Assembly: GCF_000622405.1 (NCBI RefSeq)
Contig: NZ_JASF01000005.1
Span: forward strand, 3,162,001-3,226,000
Direction of reading: 5' to 3'
DNA length: 64,000 nucleotides
From: Sulfitobacter donghicola DSW-25 = KCTC 12864 = JCM 14565
GTDB lineage: Bacteria; Pseudomonadota; Alphaproteobacteria; Rhodobacterales; Rhodobacteraceae
The notes beneath the pieces were generated by a model. It ran no database searches, was not told the origin of the DNA, and saw only the letters and a program-made list of their open reading frames with translations. The first letter of the stretch is position 1. Each line of letters opens with the position of its first letter. Both the position numbers and the translations under genes were made by a program. Positions 18,555 through 27,711 of this stretch are shown piece by piece.

Positions 18555-19556
18555 ATGCACCCCATCCAAGCACCCTACCCCGCAACGCGTCTGCGCCGGA
18601 CCCGTCAAAACGACGGCATTCGCGGCTTGGTTCGGGAAAATTACCTTAGTGCGGCTGACTTTATCTGGCCGGTGTTTGTGCGTTCCGGCACCGATATCGT
18701 CGAGGAAATTCCCTCGATGCCAGGGGTGATGCGCCGTTCGGTTGACCGTATCGTTGACGCCGCAATCGAGGCGCGCGATCTGGGGATCGGCGCGCTTTGC
18801 CTGTTTCCCTATACTGGGTTGGAAGAGCGCACCGAGGATTGCGCTGGCGCGTGGGACCCTGAAAACCACACCAACCGCGCCATTCGTGCAATCAAGGCTG
18901 CAGTTCCTGAAATGGTTGTCATGACCGATGTGGCGCTGGACACCTATAACATCAACGGCCACGACGGCTTTGTTGAGGATGGCGAGATCGTGAATGACCG
19001 AACCGTTGAGGCGTTGGTCAAGATGTCGCTGGAACAGGCGCGTGCGGGCGCCGATATCATCGGGCCATCCGACATGATGGACGGGCGCATCGGCGCCATC
19101 CGCAATGCGCTTGAGACCGAAGGCCACCAAAAGGTCATGCTGCTCAGCTATGCTGCGAAATATGCCAGCGCCTTTTATGGCCCTTTCCGTGATGCTGTTG
19201 GCGCGTCTGGAGCGCTGACGGGTGACAAGAAGACCTATCAAATGGACCCCGCCAACAGTGATGAGGCCCTGCGGCTGGTGGCGCGCGACTTATCTGAGGG
19301 GGCAGATATGGTTATGGTCAAACCGGGTCTGCCTTATCTGGATATTTGCCGCCGTGTGAAAGACGCCTTTGGCGCGCCGACCTTTGCCTATCAGGTCTCT
19401 GGTGAATACAGCATGATCAAGGCAGCAGCCGCTGCGGGTATGGTCGATGAAGAGCGCGTGATGATGGAAAGCCTCATGGCCTTTAAGCGCGCTGGCTGTG
19501 ACGGGATCCTGACCTATTTCGCCCCAGCAGCGGCGCGTTTACTGAACGCACAGTAA
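18555..19556 (+). CDS. hemB: Delta-aminolevulinic acid dehydratase (porphobilinogen synthase)
   Basis: This 333-residue enzyme joins two aminolevulinate molecules into porphobilinogen in haem, chlorophyll and cobalamin synthesis. The two Schiff-base lysines are visible as SYAAKYASAFYG (Lys202) and MVKPGLPYLD (Lys256). The position that carries three cysteines in zinc enzymes reads DVALDTYNINGHDG, with Ala, Asp and Asp, so it cannot bind catalytic zinc there. This fits magnesium-type or metal-independent enzymes, known from Rhodobacter and Pseudomonas. Start: AAAGGAAAAC before the ATG. Confidence 0.96.
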   Translation: MHPIQAPYPATRLRRTRQNDGIRGLVRENYLSAADFIWPVFVRSGTDIVEEIPSMPGVMRRSVDRIVDAAIEARDLGIGALCLFPYTGLEERTEDCAGAWDPENHTNRAIRAIKAAVPEMVVMTDVALDTYNINGHDGFVEDGEIVNDRTVEALVKMSLEQARAGADIIGPSDMMDGRIGAIRNALETEGHQKVMLLSYAAKYASAFYGPFRDAVGASGALTGDKKTYQMDPANSDEALRLVARDLSEGADMVMVKPGLPYLDICRRVKDAFGAPTFAYQVSGEYSMIKAAAAAGMVDEERVMMESLMAFKRAGCDGILTYFAPAAARLLNAQ

Positions 19557-19872
19557 AAACTGCGCCACAGGAAACGCCATCGCTGCCGCCCTGAAACGGA
19601 AGGCATTTCATCACCTATGGTGCTTTTGAAACATGGCGGGAACGAAACTGTGATGTTTAAACGGGCGTGAATTCGGACAGAGATCGCCAGAAAAAGTCTA
19701 ATCGGCAGAAAAACCTTGTTCAATATCAGATAGCTACGCGAAACATCGCAAGCCAAAGCATCTTTCCGCCCAAACCATCAAATACAATGACACCGCTGAA
19801 AAAAACAACTATTGTAGCGCCAAGCCGGACAATACCGGCAAATTGAGCAGTGATATAACTACAGGCAAACCA
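19557..19872. other. 316-base gap without a recognisable gene
   Basis: I find no coding frame with normal codon use and no terminator with a T-run after hemB. Near its right end is a short inverted repeat GCCGG/CCGGC with a 6-base spacer (19824-19839), about 35 bases before the next ATG. It could be an operator or weak hairpin. Confidence 0.5.
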
Positions 19873-20439
19873 ATGAAACAGACTCTTTTATCGCGCCGCG
19901 CGTTTGCGTTGGGCGCGGCGGCTTCCACCGGTGCTTTGGCGGCATGCGGCAACGGTGTGGGCTCTACAGGTGCTGGCACAATCGATGCGCGGGTGAACAC
20001 AACCCTTGCTGAAATGTACCGCGCCTTTCCGAACACGGCGACCCTAGCCGAAAAATCCAATGGCATGCTGGTCATGCCTTTGGTGACCGAAGCAGGCCTT
20101 GGGCTGGGCGCGGCCTATGGGCGTGGCGCGTTGCGGGTCAATAACACTTCGGTTGATTATTATTCCGTGACCAAAGCTTCGGGTGGCTTGCAGATCGGTG
20201 CGCAGCAATATGCGCATGTTCTGTTCTTTATGACGGACGATGCGCTCAGCGATTTCCGCCGCTCACCTGGTTGGGCTGCGGGGGCGAACATTGAATATGT
20301 GATTTCAGATCGGGGTGACAGCGTGAACGCCGATACAACCACCGTTCTTTCGCCCGTTCTGGCCGTTGTCTTTGGCCGTGCTGGTCTGCGCGTTGGTGCG
20401 ACCCTTGAGGGCAGCAAATACACGCGCATCATCCCCTAA
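19873..20439 (+). CDS. YSC84/SYLF-domain lipoprotein
   Basis: This 188-residue protein starts MKQTLLSRRAFALGAAAS, with a twin-arginine-like RR motif and a lipobox ending LAAC, so it is probably a lipoprotein exported by Tat or Sec. The mature part has the SYLF/YSC84 pattern: AEKSNGMLVMPLVTEAG, YYSVTKASGGLQIGAQ and a C-terminal FGRAGLRVGATLEGSKYTRI. SYLF domains bind phospholipids in characterised eukaryotic members; the bacterial role is unclear. The ATG at 19873 is chosen over 19843 because it begins the signal peptide. A strong terminator follows. Confidence 0.88.
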   Translation: MKQTLLSRRAFALGAAASTGALAACGNGVGSTGAGTIDARVNTTLAEMYRAFPNTATLAEKSNGMLVMPLVTEAGLGLGAAYGRGALRVNNTSVDYYSVTKASGGLQIGAQQYAHVLFFMTDDALSDFRRSPGWAAGANIEYVISDRGDSVNADTTTVLSPVLAVVFGRAGLRVGATLEGSKYTRIIP

Positions 20440-20454
20440 AAGAACCGACAAAAG

Positions 20455-20490
20455 CCCGAGGCGCCGCGTTTCTGCGGCGCCTCGGGTTTC
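20455..20490. terminator. Strong intrinsic terminator between convergent genes
   Basis: There is a 13-base perfect stem (CCCGAGGCGCCGC at 20455-20467 and its complement at 20474-20486) with a 6-base loop, then TTTCTT on the plus side. A short A-run (AAAA) on the left lets it also serve the leftward gene that ends at 20512. Confidence 0.9.
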
Positions 20491-20511
20491 TTAATGCGTT
20501 TTCAGCTAGCC

Positions 20512-21384
20512 TTAGCCCATCTTGCGCAAGCGTTGGATCAGGCTGGATGTATCCCAACGTCCGCCGCCCAATTTCTGAACATCCTTATAAAACTGATCAA
20601 CCAGCGCCGTCAGCGGCAGGCTTGCATCGATTTCATCAGATGTATCCAGACAGATCCCCAAATCTTTGCGCATCCAATCTACGGCGAAACCATGTTCGAA
20701 TTCATCATCCAGCATGGTTTCATAGCGGTTGGCCATCTGCCAACTTCCCGCCGCCCCTTGCGAGATCACCTCAACCACGGCGCGCCCGTCCAGCCCAGCC
20801 TTTTCCGCGAAATGAAGCGCCTCTGACAGGCCCTGTACCACGCCCGCAATGGCAATCTGGTTGCACATTTTGGTCATCTGCCCTGCACCGGACTCGCCGA
20901 TCCGGCGGCAAATCTTGGCGTAAACCTCCATCACCGGAAGGGCGCGGTCGAATGTTTCGGCCTCTCCGCCGCACATGATCGACAACACTGCGTTTTCCGC
21001 GCCAGCCTGACCGCCCGAGATCGGCGCATCGATAAACCCGATCCCCGCTGCGGCAGCTTTGCCAAACAGCTCACGTGTAACCGCCGCTGAAACGGTTGTG
21101 TGGTCAACAAAGACACTGCCCTTTGCCATTCCGGCAAAGGCCCCATCATCCCCCAAGGTGACAGATCGCAAATCATCATCATTGCCAACGCAACTCATCA
21201 CAAAATCCGCCCCTTCGGCGGCCTCCTTCGGAGTGAGCGCCATCGCCCCGCCATAGGTCTTGACCCAGCTTTCGGATTTTGCCGCTGTTCGGTTGTATAC
21301 GGTGACCTCATGGCCTGCTTTTTGCAGGTGACCCGCCATTGGTCCGCCCATTACGCCCAATCCTAAAAACGCCAACTTGGCCAT
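20512..21384 (-). CDS. NAD(P)-dependent beta-hydroxyacid dehydrogenase (3-hydroxyisobutyrate dehydrogenase family)
   Basis: The 290-residue protein opens with the Rossmann motif GLGVMGGPMAGHL, followed by VTVYNRT, whose Asn-Arg suggests NADP preference. It has the substrate-binding IDAPISGGQAGAE near residue 120 and the catalytic lysine in GAGQMTKMCNQI near residue 168. The family includes 3-hydroxyisobutyrate dehydrogenase, tartronate semialdehyde reductase and related enzymes; motifs alone do not pick one. It has no metabolic partner alongside. It is convergent with the SYLF gene and divergent from the penicillin-acylase gene. Confidence 0.88.
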   Translation of the reverse strand: MAKLAFLGLGVMGGPMAGHLQKAGHEVTVYNRTAAKSESWVKTYGGAMALTPKEAAEGADFVMSCVGNDDDLRSVTLGDDGAFAGMAKGSVFVDHTTVSAAVTRELFGKAAAAGIGFIDAPISGGQAGAENAVLSIMCGGEAETFDRALPVMEVYAKICRRIGESGAGQMTKMCNQIAIAGVVQGLSEALHFAEKAGLDGRAVVEVISQGAAGSWQMANRYETMLDDEFEHGFAVDWMRKDLGICLDTSDEIDASLPLTALVDQFYKDVQKLGGGRWDTSSLIQRLRKMG

Positions 21385-21485
21385 GTGCTTTTCCTTGCTT
21401 TAATGTTGCGCTATTGCTGCCTTTACCTAGCACTCTGGCCCTCAGGGTCAAACCTTAGCTAGGCTTGATTTCGAAAGGTTTTTCT

Positions 21486-23954
21486 ATGGCTTTGGTGTTT
21501 CGCTGGCTCATTCGTCTTGCTGCGGCCTTGCTGGTTCTCAGCGTTTTAGCGGTGAGCATGGTCTACTGGCTCGCCTCGCGATCCCTTCCTGATTACACGG
21601 CCGAGGTCAGAGTTCCGAACCTTGAACGCCCTGTCGAGATTGTTCGTGACAACGCAAACGTGCCGCACGTCTTTGGGTCTGAGGACGCAGACGTGTTCTT
21701 TGGGCTTGGCTTTGCCCATGCCCAAGACCGCTTGTGGCAGATGACCACGTTGCGCCGCACGGCACAGGGGCGCCTTTCCGAAGTGTTTGGGGCAACCACA
21801 TTGGATGTGGATAAACTGCTGCGCCGCTTTGACATTTACGCGCTTTCTGTTGCGTCGCTAGAGGCCATGGACGAGAAAACCCAAAACGCATTGCGCGCCT
21901 ATGCAGCAGGTGTGAATGCGCGGTTGGACCAGATTAACGATGATGCCTTGGGCCGAGGCGCGCCCGAGATGTTTTTGTTTAACGCGCCGATGGCGCCGTG
22001 GCGCCCTGCCGATAGTGTTGCGATCATTAAACTCATGGGGCTTCAACTGTCTGGCCACCTCGACGCCGAAGTGGTTCGCGCACGCATCTCACTGGCTCTT
22101 CCAGACGAGGCCCGTATCCGTGACATTCTGCCAGATGCACCAGGAGCAGGTGTGGCGGCTTTGCCCAAATACGCAGGCCTGTTCCCCACCGCGCGGCAAT
22201 TTTCGCAGACGGTGCCGTTTAAACCCCATCCCCTGTCGCCCTTTAAACGCACCGCCCTTGCTGGCGCATCAAATGCATGGGCTGCGGCCCCATCGCGTTC
22301 GGCTTCGGGGGGGACATTGTTGGCCAACGATCCCCACCTTGGCTTTACCGCGCCAGCGATCTGGTATCTTGCGCGGCTCGAGCTGCAATCAGGCGGCGTG
22401 ATCGGGGCAACCATCCCTGGTGTTCCTGTTGTTTTGACAGGCCGTTCGGCAGACCTTGGCTGGGGGCTCACGTCCTCGTACCTTGATGATCAGGACGTTT
22501 ATATCGAAGAGATAAACCCCGCCAATCGCGAAGAATACCGCACGCCTGACGGCTTCAAGAAATTCCTCACCCGCTCGTCGATCATCAATGTCAAAGACCA
22601 AGATCCCGTCACCCTGACCTTGCGCTGGACAGACAACGGCCCCGTCCTGCCCGGCAGCCACTATAACCTTGCCAGCGTAACACCACCCGGTCACGTGGTA
22701 TCGGTGAACTGGACTGTTCTGAGCCAACGGGACACAACCCTTCAGGCCGCCATCGAATTGATGAGCGCCAAAACAGTCGGTGAAGGGATAGCTGCGGCTT
22801 CGCTGTTTATCGCACCCTCTCAAAACCTGACTTTGGTAGATCGCGAAACGATCGCAATGAAAACCATCGGGGCCGCGCCAAAACGCGACCCGAACCACCA
22901 AAGCCAAGGGCGAATGCCCAGCCCCGGCTGGATCGCAGCCAACCGTTGGCAGGGGACTTTGCCCTTTACCGCAAACCCCGGATTTGTGGCGCCTGCTGGG
23001 GGTATCTTGGGCAATACTAACAACAAAACCGTTCATCGCCCCTTTCCGAACCACATGTCCTTTTTATGGGGTGACACGCAGCGTATCCAGCGCTGGCAGC
23101 GTTTAATGCAAGGGCGTCAGGTTCATACCCGCGATAGTTTCATCGAGGCGCAGCTGGACACAGTCAGCTTTACCGCGCGCTCGCTTTTGCCGCTTATCGG
23201 GGCCGAACTGTGGTTCACGGGCGAAGCCGCCCCTGCGGGCACAACCGAAGCCCTCCGCCAGCGTGCGCTGACGCTATTGGCGGGCTGGTCAGGAGAGATG
23301 AACGAACACCTGCCAGAGCCGCTGATCTATGCCACATGGCTACGCGCCCTACAGGATCGCCTGATCCGCGATGAATTGGGCCCCTTGGCGACAGAGTTCG
23401 AACATGTCGAACCTTTGTTTATCGAACGTGTCTTCCGCGATGTTGAAGGGGCCTCGGCGTGGTGTGACGTCTTTCAATCCGCGCCCGTTGAAACCTGCGC
23501 TGACATGGCAAGGCTCGCCTTGGATGATGCGCTGCTGGAGATTTCACAAACCTATGGAACCGCTCTGGAATCCCTGCGCTGGGGTGATGCACATCAGGCA
23601 ACCCACGATCACCCTGTTTTGGGTCAGGTTCCGGTGCTGCGCTATTTCGTGAACATCCGCCAAAGCACCTCTGGTGGCGATCACACGCTGATGCGGGGCC
23701 GCACCAAAGGCAGCGCGCCGAACCCGTTCCATAACGTCCATGGCGCTGGATACCGCGGAGTATATGACTTTGCCGATCCTGATAGCTCGGTTTTTGTGAC
23801 CTCGACTGGACAATCAGGCCACTTCCTGTCGCGCCATTATGACGATCTGGCCCAGCTTTGGCGGCGCGGTGAATACATCCCCATGTCACTGGACCAAGAC
23901 CTCGCGCGGGCCGCTTCGGTGGGCGTGACACAGCTGATCCCGCAAAACCAATGA
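21486..23954 (+). CDS. Penicillin acylase family protein (Ntn hydrolase)
   Basis: This 822-residue protein has an N-terminal membrane/signal segment at about residues 8-30, the alpha-subunit region (VPHVFGSEDADVFFGLGFAHAQDRLWQM), and then GASNAWAAAP, where the serine at residue 262 becomes the N-terminal nucleophile after self-cleavage. The Asn and Gly-rich segments (NDPHLGFTAPAIWYLA, TGRSADLGWGLTSS) follow as in AHL acylases and penicillin G acylases. It is exported and probably periplasmic. The natural substrate may be an acyl-homoserine lactone or another amide. I start at 21486, with AAAGG about 8 bases upstream. The stop overlaps the next gene by four bases. Confidence 0.92.
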   Translation: MALVFRWLIRLAAALLVLSVLAVSMVYWLASRSLPDYTAEVRVPNLERPVEIVRDNANVPHVFGSEDADVFFGLGFAHAQDRLWQMTTLRRTAQGRLSEVFGATTLDVDKLLRRFDIYALSVASLEAMDEKTQNALRAYAAGVNARLDQINDDALGRGAPEMFLFNAPMAPWRPADSVAIIKLMGLQLSGHLDAEVVRARISLALPDEARIRDILPDAPGAGVAALPKYAGLFPTARQFSQTVPFKPHPLSPFKRTALAGASNAWAAAPSRSASGGTLLANDPHLGFTAPAIWYLARLELQSGGVIGATIPGVPVVLTGRSADLGWGLTSSYLDDQDVYIEEINPANREEYRTPDGFKKFLTRSSIINVKDQDPVTLTLRWTDNGPVLPGSHYNLASVTPPGHVVSVNWTVLSQRDTTLQAAIELMSAKTVGEGIAAASLFIAPSQNLTLVDRETIAMKTIGAAPKRDPNHQSQGRMPSPGWIAANRWQGTLPFTANPGFVAPAGGILGNTNNKTVHRPFPNHMSFLWGDTQRIQRWQRLMQGRQVHTRDSFIEAQLDTVSFTARSLLPLIGAELWFTGEAAPAGTTEALRQRALTLLAGWSGEMNEHLPEPLIYATWLRALQDRLIRDELGPLATEFEHVEPLFIERVFRDVEGASAWCDVFQSAPVETCADMARLALDDALLEISQTYGTALESLRWGDAHQATHDHPVLGQVPVLRYFVNIRQSTSGGDHTLMRGRTKGSAPNPFHNVHGAGYRGVYDFADPDSSVFVTSTGQSGHFLSRHYDDLAQLWRRGEYIPMSLDQDLARAASVGVTQLIPQNQ

Positions 23955-24517
23955 GCAATCGCGTCATCCTCTTTAACAAGCCCTTCGGCGTCTTGTCTCA
24001 GTTCACTGATAAAGGCACCGAAGGGTCGCCCCGCCCGACCCTGTCAGGGTTTATCGACGAAAAAGGGTTTTACCCCGCAGGGCGGCTGGACCGCGACAGC
24101 GAAGGGCTGATGGTGCTCACCGATCACGGCCCGCTACAAGCGCGGATATCCAACCCCAAGTACAAACTGGAAAAAACCTATTTGGTGCAGGTTGAAGGCA
24201 CGCCAGATGAGGCGGCGCTAAAGGCGCTTCGGCAGGGGGTGACGCTGAAAGACGGCAAAACCCGCCCTGCCCGTGTGGACCAGACAGAGGCACCAGATGA
24301 CCTGTGGCCGCGCGACCCGCCTGTGCGGTTTCGCAAATCTGTACCCGACGAATGGCTGCGCATCACGATATCCGAAGGGCGTAACCGTCAGGTCCGCCGC
24401 ATGACTGCCCATGTGGGCCTGCCGACCCTGCGGTTGATCCGTGTTCAGGTAGGGGAATGGCAGCTCAACCAGTTGCGCCCTGGTGCGTGGCGGTTTGCCT
24501 CGGCAACGGGGTTATAG
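23951..24517 (+). CDS. Pseudouridine synthase, RsuA/RluE family
   Basis: This 188-residue enzyme shows NKPFGVLSQFTDKGT at the N-terminus, the catalytic-aspartate motif AGRLDRDSEGLMVLTDHG near residue 42, EKTYLVQVEG, and the C-terminal RNRQVRRMTAHVGLPTLRLIR. The short length without an S4 domain and the opening motif resemble RluE, which modifies U2457 of 23S rRNA in E. coli. Assignment to RluE rather than RluB/RsuA is likely but not certain. It starts inside the stop of the acylase gene (ATGA) and ends overlapping convergent hflX by six bases. Confidence 0.88.
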   Translation: MSNRVILFNKPFGVLSQFTDKGTEGSPRPTLSGFIDEKGFYPAGRLDRDSEGLMVLTDHGPLQARISNPKYKLEKTYLVQVEGTPDEAALKALRQGVTLKDGKTRPARVDQTEAPDDLWPRDPPVRFRKSVPDEWLRITISEGRNRQVRRMTAHVGLPTLRLIRVQVGEWQLNQLRPGAWRFASATGL

Positions 24518-25810
24518 CCGCTGATAGGCCGCTTCTACATCCGCTGACCAGCGCACGGTGAGGGCAAAACCCTCTTCCGTTTGCTCTTCGTTCACGACGA
24601 CATCTTGGGAAAACAGCCATGCGCGTTTGCGCCCCTCGGCAAAGCTGAGGACCAGATCGGCAGTGCGCAGCGCCCCTTGCAGGGCTTCGGCAACGGTTGT
24701 TTGCAACCCATCCAGCCCCTCGCCCGTAATCGCCGAGATCGCCAGAACGGTTTCATCGCGCGCGGCACGTTCGCGCATGGCATCGGCGGCATCCTCGCTG
24801 AGCAGGTCCAGCTTGTTCCAGACCTCAAAGGTGCGGGTTTCTTCGGGCACGCCAAGGGACGTCATGATGTCGCGCACATTGCGCGCCTGCGCTTCGGTCT
24901 CGGCATGGGACACATCGCGCACATGCAGGATGATATCAGCGGCCAAAACCTCTTCGAGGGTCGCACGGAAGGCGGCGACCAGCTCGGTTGGCAAATCAGA
25001 GATAAACCCAACCGTGTCGCTAAGAATGATCTCTGGCCCATCCAATAGCTCAAGGCTGCGCATGGTTGGATCAAGCGTGGCAAAGAGCATGTCTTTGACC
25101 ATCACATCCGCCCCCGTAAGGCGGTTGAACAGCGTCGATTTACCCGCGTTTGTATATCCGACAAGCGCCACAATCGGATAGGGAACCTTGGCCCGCGCTG
25201 CACGGTGAAGCGCGCGGGTTTTCACCACTTTTTCCAGCTGTCGACGCAGGCGAACCAGCTGTTCGTCAATGGCACGGCGGTCAGCCTCGATCTGGGTTTC
25301 ACCCGGCCCCCCGACAAACCCTAAACCGCCCCGCTGGCGTTCTAGGTGGGTCCAAGCACGCACAAGGCGCGTGCGCTGATAGTTCAGCGCCGCCATTTCG
25401 ACCTGCAAAACACCTTCGCGGGTGGCCGCACGGTCGCTAAAGATTTCGAGGATCAGCCCTGTGCGATCCAGCAGCTTTACGTTCCACGCTTTTTCAAGGT
25501 TGCGTTGCTGAACAGGCGTGACAGGGCCGTCGATTAAAACCAGCTCAACCTCATTGTCATGCAAAAGGGTGCTGATTTCGTCAATTTTACCGCTGCCAAA
25601 CAGATACCCTGCACTGACCGCGCGCAAAGGCACAACGTCAGAGCCGACAACCTCTAGGTTCGGCAGGGCCTCGGCCAAGGCGACCGCTTCGCCCAAAGCA
25701 GCCACAGGTTCGCGGCGGCTGTTATCGCTTTTTATATCGGGATGGAGGACCCAAGCACGCGTTTGCGCGGGGCCGTCGGTTTCATCGATCTGGAATTGCG
25801 CCTTGCTCAA
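24512..25810 (-). CDS. hflX: Ribosome-associated GTPase HflX
   Basis: The 432-residue protein has the N-terminal HflX domain ([13 protein letters not shown], then [19 protein letters not shown]), the linker RERQRGG-like [20 protein letters not shown], and the G domain ([12 protein letters not shown] for G1, [10 protein letters not shown] for G3, NKLD for G4). HflX splits stalled or stress-arrested ribosomes. The start codon is TTG at 25810, overlapping the hfq stop as TTGA, so translation is probably coupled to hfq. The hfq-hflX pairing is widespread in proteobacteria. Confidence 0.95.
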
Positions 25811-26046
25811 GAAGCGTCTTCGCCCTCATACAGGCTGATCGGCTGGCTAGGCATTATGGTCGAAATCGCATGTTTATAGACCAGCTGAGACTGACCATCA
25901 CGGCGAAGCAGAACACAAAAGTTGTCAAACCAGGTGATAACACCTTGAAGTTTAACGCCATTAATCAGAAAAATGGTTACTGGTACTTTGGTCTTACGTA
26001 CGTGGTTCAGGAACGCATCCTGCAGGTTCTGTCTATCAGACGCCAT
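25807..26046 (-). CDS. hfq: RNA chaperone Hfq
   Basis: This 79-residue protein has the Sm1 and Sm2 segments of Hfq: [28 protein letters not shown] and [12 protein letters not shown]. It forms hexamers that help small RNAs pair with mRNAs. In Rhodobacterales it also affects nitrogen-fixation and stress regulons. I start at MASDRQNLQ (26046); an in-frame ATG lies 15 bases upstream. The C-terminal tail is short, as usual for alphaproteobacteria. It is followed at once by hflX. Confidence 0.97.
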
Positions 26047-26171
26047 AGTTTGATCTTTCATTATTCTTATAGGTGGCCGCAATCGACCCGTCAGTTTTTA
26101 ACTATGGATTGCAGATTCTAAAGTTACCACCCCAAAAAGCCAGCATAGACATACCGCAGCGCCAAGCCGTG

Positions 26172-27701
26172 TCAGCTTCGCCACAGATCAGGCGTTAACA
26201 ATGCAATAATCGCCAAGGTCTCTAAACGCCCCAGCACCATGGCACCTGCGAGAATGAACTTGGCCGTATCGCTGAGCGACAGCAGCACAATCGGGGTCTC
26301 GCCACCCACTTCGGTAAGGGGTCCTGTTGTTGACAGGGTTGCGACGGCCAACACCAAGGCCTGATCAAATGATACTCCAACAAGGGTCAGCGCCAGCGTC
26401 ACCGCAGCAAAGGACAGGGCAAGCAGCATAAAGAAAATCCACGCGATATAGGCCCCGCCAGATTGCAGGCGCCGCCCGACAACCCCTGCCCCTGAAACGG
26501 AATTCGGATGCACAAGGCGCTCCATCTCGCGAACGCCGTTCCGATACAGCGCAAATACGCGCAGCAACTTTACCCCGCCAGCCGTTGTCGCAACACCGCC
26601 CCCGATCAAGGCAAGCCCCATCAGGATCAACCCCGGCGTGCCCAGCCCAGACCAGCTTTGGGTTTCGGACCAGAATTGTGAAACAAAACCGGTGGTCGAC
26701 AGGAAGGAGATGACCGTAAAGACAGAGCCCCATAGCGCGCGGATCGGACCCGTTGTGCCTTCACCTGCGTCAATCTCATATGCGCCGATGAAATGACGGC
26801 CAAACAGGATCAACGGCACCAGAATGACAAAACACAGGCCGATGCGAAACTCGGGATCGGTGCGCAAGCCACCTTGGGTCGCGGTCATCGTATCCGAGGA
26901 AAACGTGAGACGCGACAAGGCGAAAAGCATAAACATCGCCATCACCATTTCAGCGATAACACCGCCCGCTGCGGGATCACCACCGGCTGTAATACCCGAT
27001 GTCGCCATGACGGACATCGCATGGCAGATCGCGTTTAACGGCTGCTGCCCTGCAAACATCAACAACACCCACAGCAGCAGGGTTAGCCCCCCATAAAGCG
27101 GCCCCAATGTCTTGAGCGCCCGCCCGATCCGTTCTCTTGGGCTCAGGGGTGCTGCGGTAAACACACCTGTTTCGCGGCGTCCTGGTTCGGCTTGGGCCGT
27201 CACCTCAAACCCGCCCAGATTAAGCGGCGCAAGGATGGCCACGGCAGCCACCCACATGAGCAAACCGCCCATCCACCCCACCTGAGCCCGCCACAGGTGC
27301 AAGGTCGTGCCAAGGCGGTCTGGGTCTTCGAACAATGTTGCGCCTGTCGTTGTCAGCGCGCTCAGCATTTCGAAATAGGCATTTACATATCGGGTGGTTG
27401 GCAAGGCCTCGACAAAAGGGATCGCAAAGATCGCTGGCAAAAACACAAAGGCCGAAAACAGCGAGAGCAATGGCCCCAACGCCCCCTCCTGCGGCGCGCG
27501 GCCCGCATGGGCGATGCCAATCAGTAAAAAGGCGACACAGCCCAGCAAACCAGCATAGAAAAACGCCTGACTGGCCCCATGCTGATCCGTGATCAAAGCA
27601 TATGCAGCGGGCACCAGCATAGATGCCGTGCCCATCCCGAGCATCAGCAAAAACAGCGGTAGCTGCGTCAGATCATGTCTAAGTTTGCTTTGGCGGCGCA
27701 C
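26172..27701 (-). CDS. trkH: Potassium uptake protein TrkH
   Basis: This 509-residue membrane protein has the repeated membrane-pore-membrane layout of Trk/Ktr channels, with pore-like segments MLSALTTTGATLF near residue 115, SVMATSGITAGG near residue 230, ISFLSTTGFVSQ near residue 325 and AVATLSTTGPLTEVGG near residue 455. It is the potassium-translocating subunit and works with the cytoplasmic TrkA encoded just upstream (10-base gap). The start codon choice at 27701 is not strongly decided; a leucine-rich helix begins shortly after it. Confidence 0.92.
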   Translation of the reverse strand: MRRQSKLRHDLTQLPLFLLMLGMGTASMLVPAAYALITDQHGASQAFFYAGLLGCVAFLLIGIAHAGRAPQEGALGPLLSLFSAFVFLPAIFAIPFVEALPTTRYVNAYFEMLSALTTTGATLFEDPDRLGTTLHLWRAQVGWMGGLLMWVAAVAILAPLNLGGFEVTAQAEPGRRETGVFTAAPLSPRERIGRALKTLGPLYGGLTLLLWVLLMFAGQQPLNAICHAMSVMATSGITAGGDPAAGGVIAEMVMAMFMLFALSRLTFSSDTMTATQGGLRTDPEFRIGLCFVILVPLILFGRHFIGAYEIDAGEGTTGPIRALWGSVFTVISFLSTTGFVSQFWSETQSWSGLGTPGLILMGLALIGGGVATTAGGVKLLRVFALYRNGVREMERLVHPNSVSGAGVVGRRLQSGGAYIAWIFFMLLALSFAAVTLALTLVGVSFDQALVLAVATLSTTGPLTEVGGETPIVLLSLSDTAKFILAGAMVLGRLETLAIIALLTPDLWRS

Positions 27702-27711
27702 AGCGGCCCCT

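Noticed and set aside
18447-19241. 264-codon open frame on the minus strand
   Set aside because: It is antisense to hemB, whose motifs are unmistakable; the product has no recognisable pattern.
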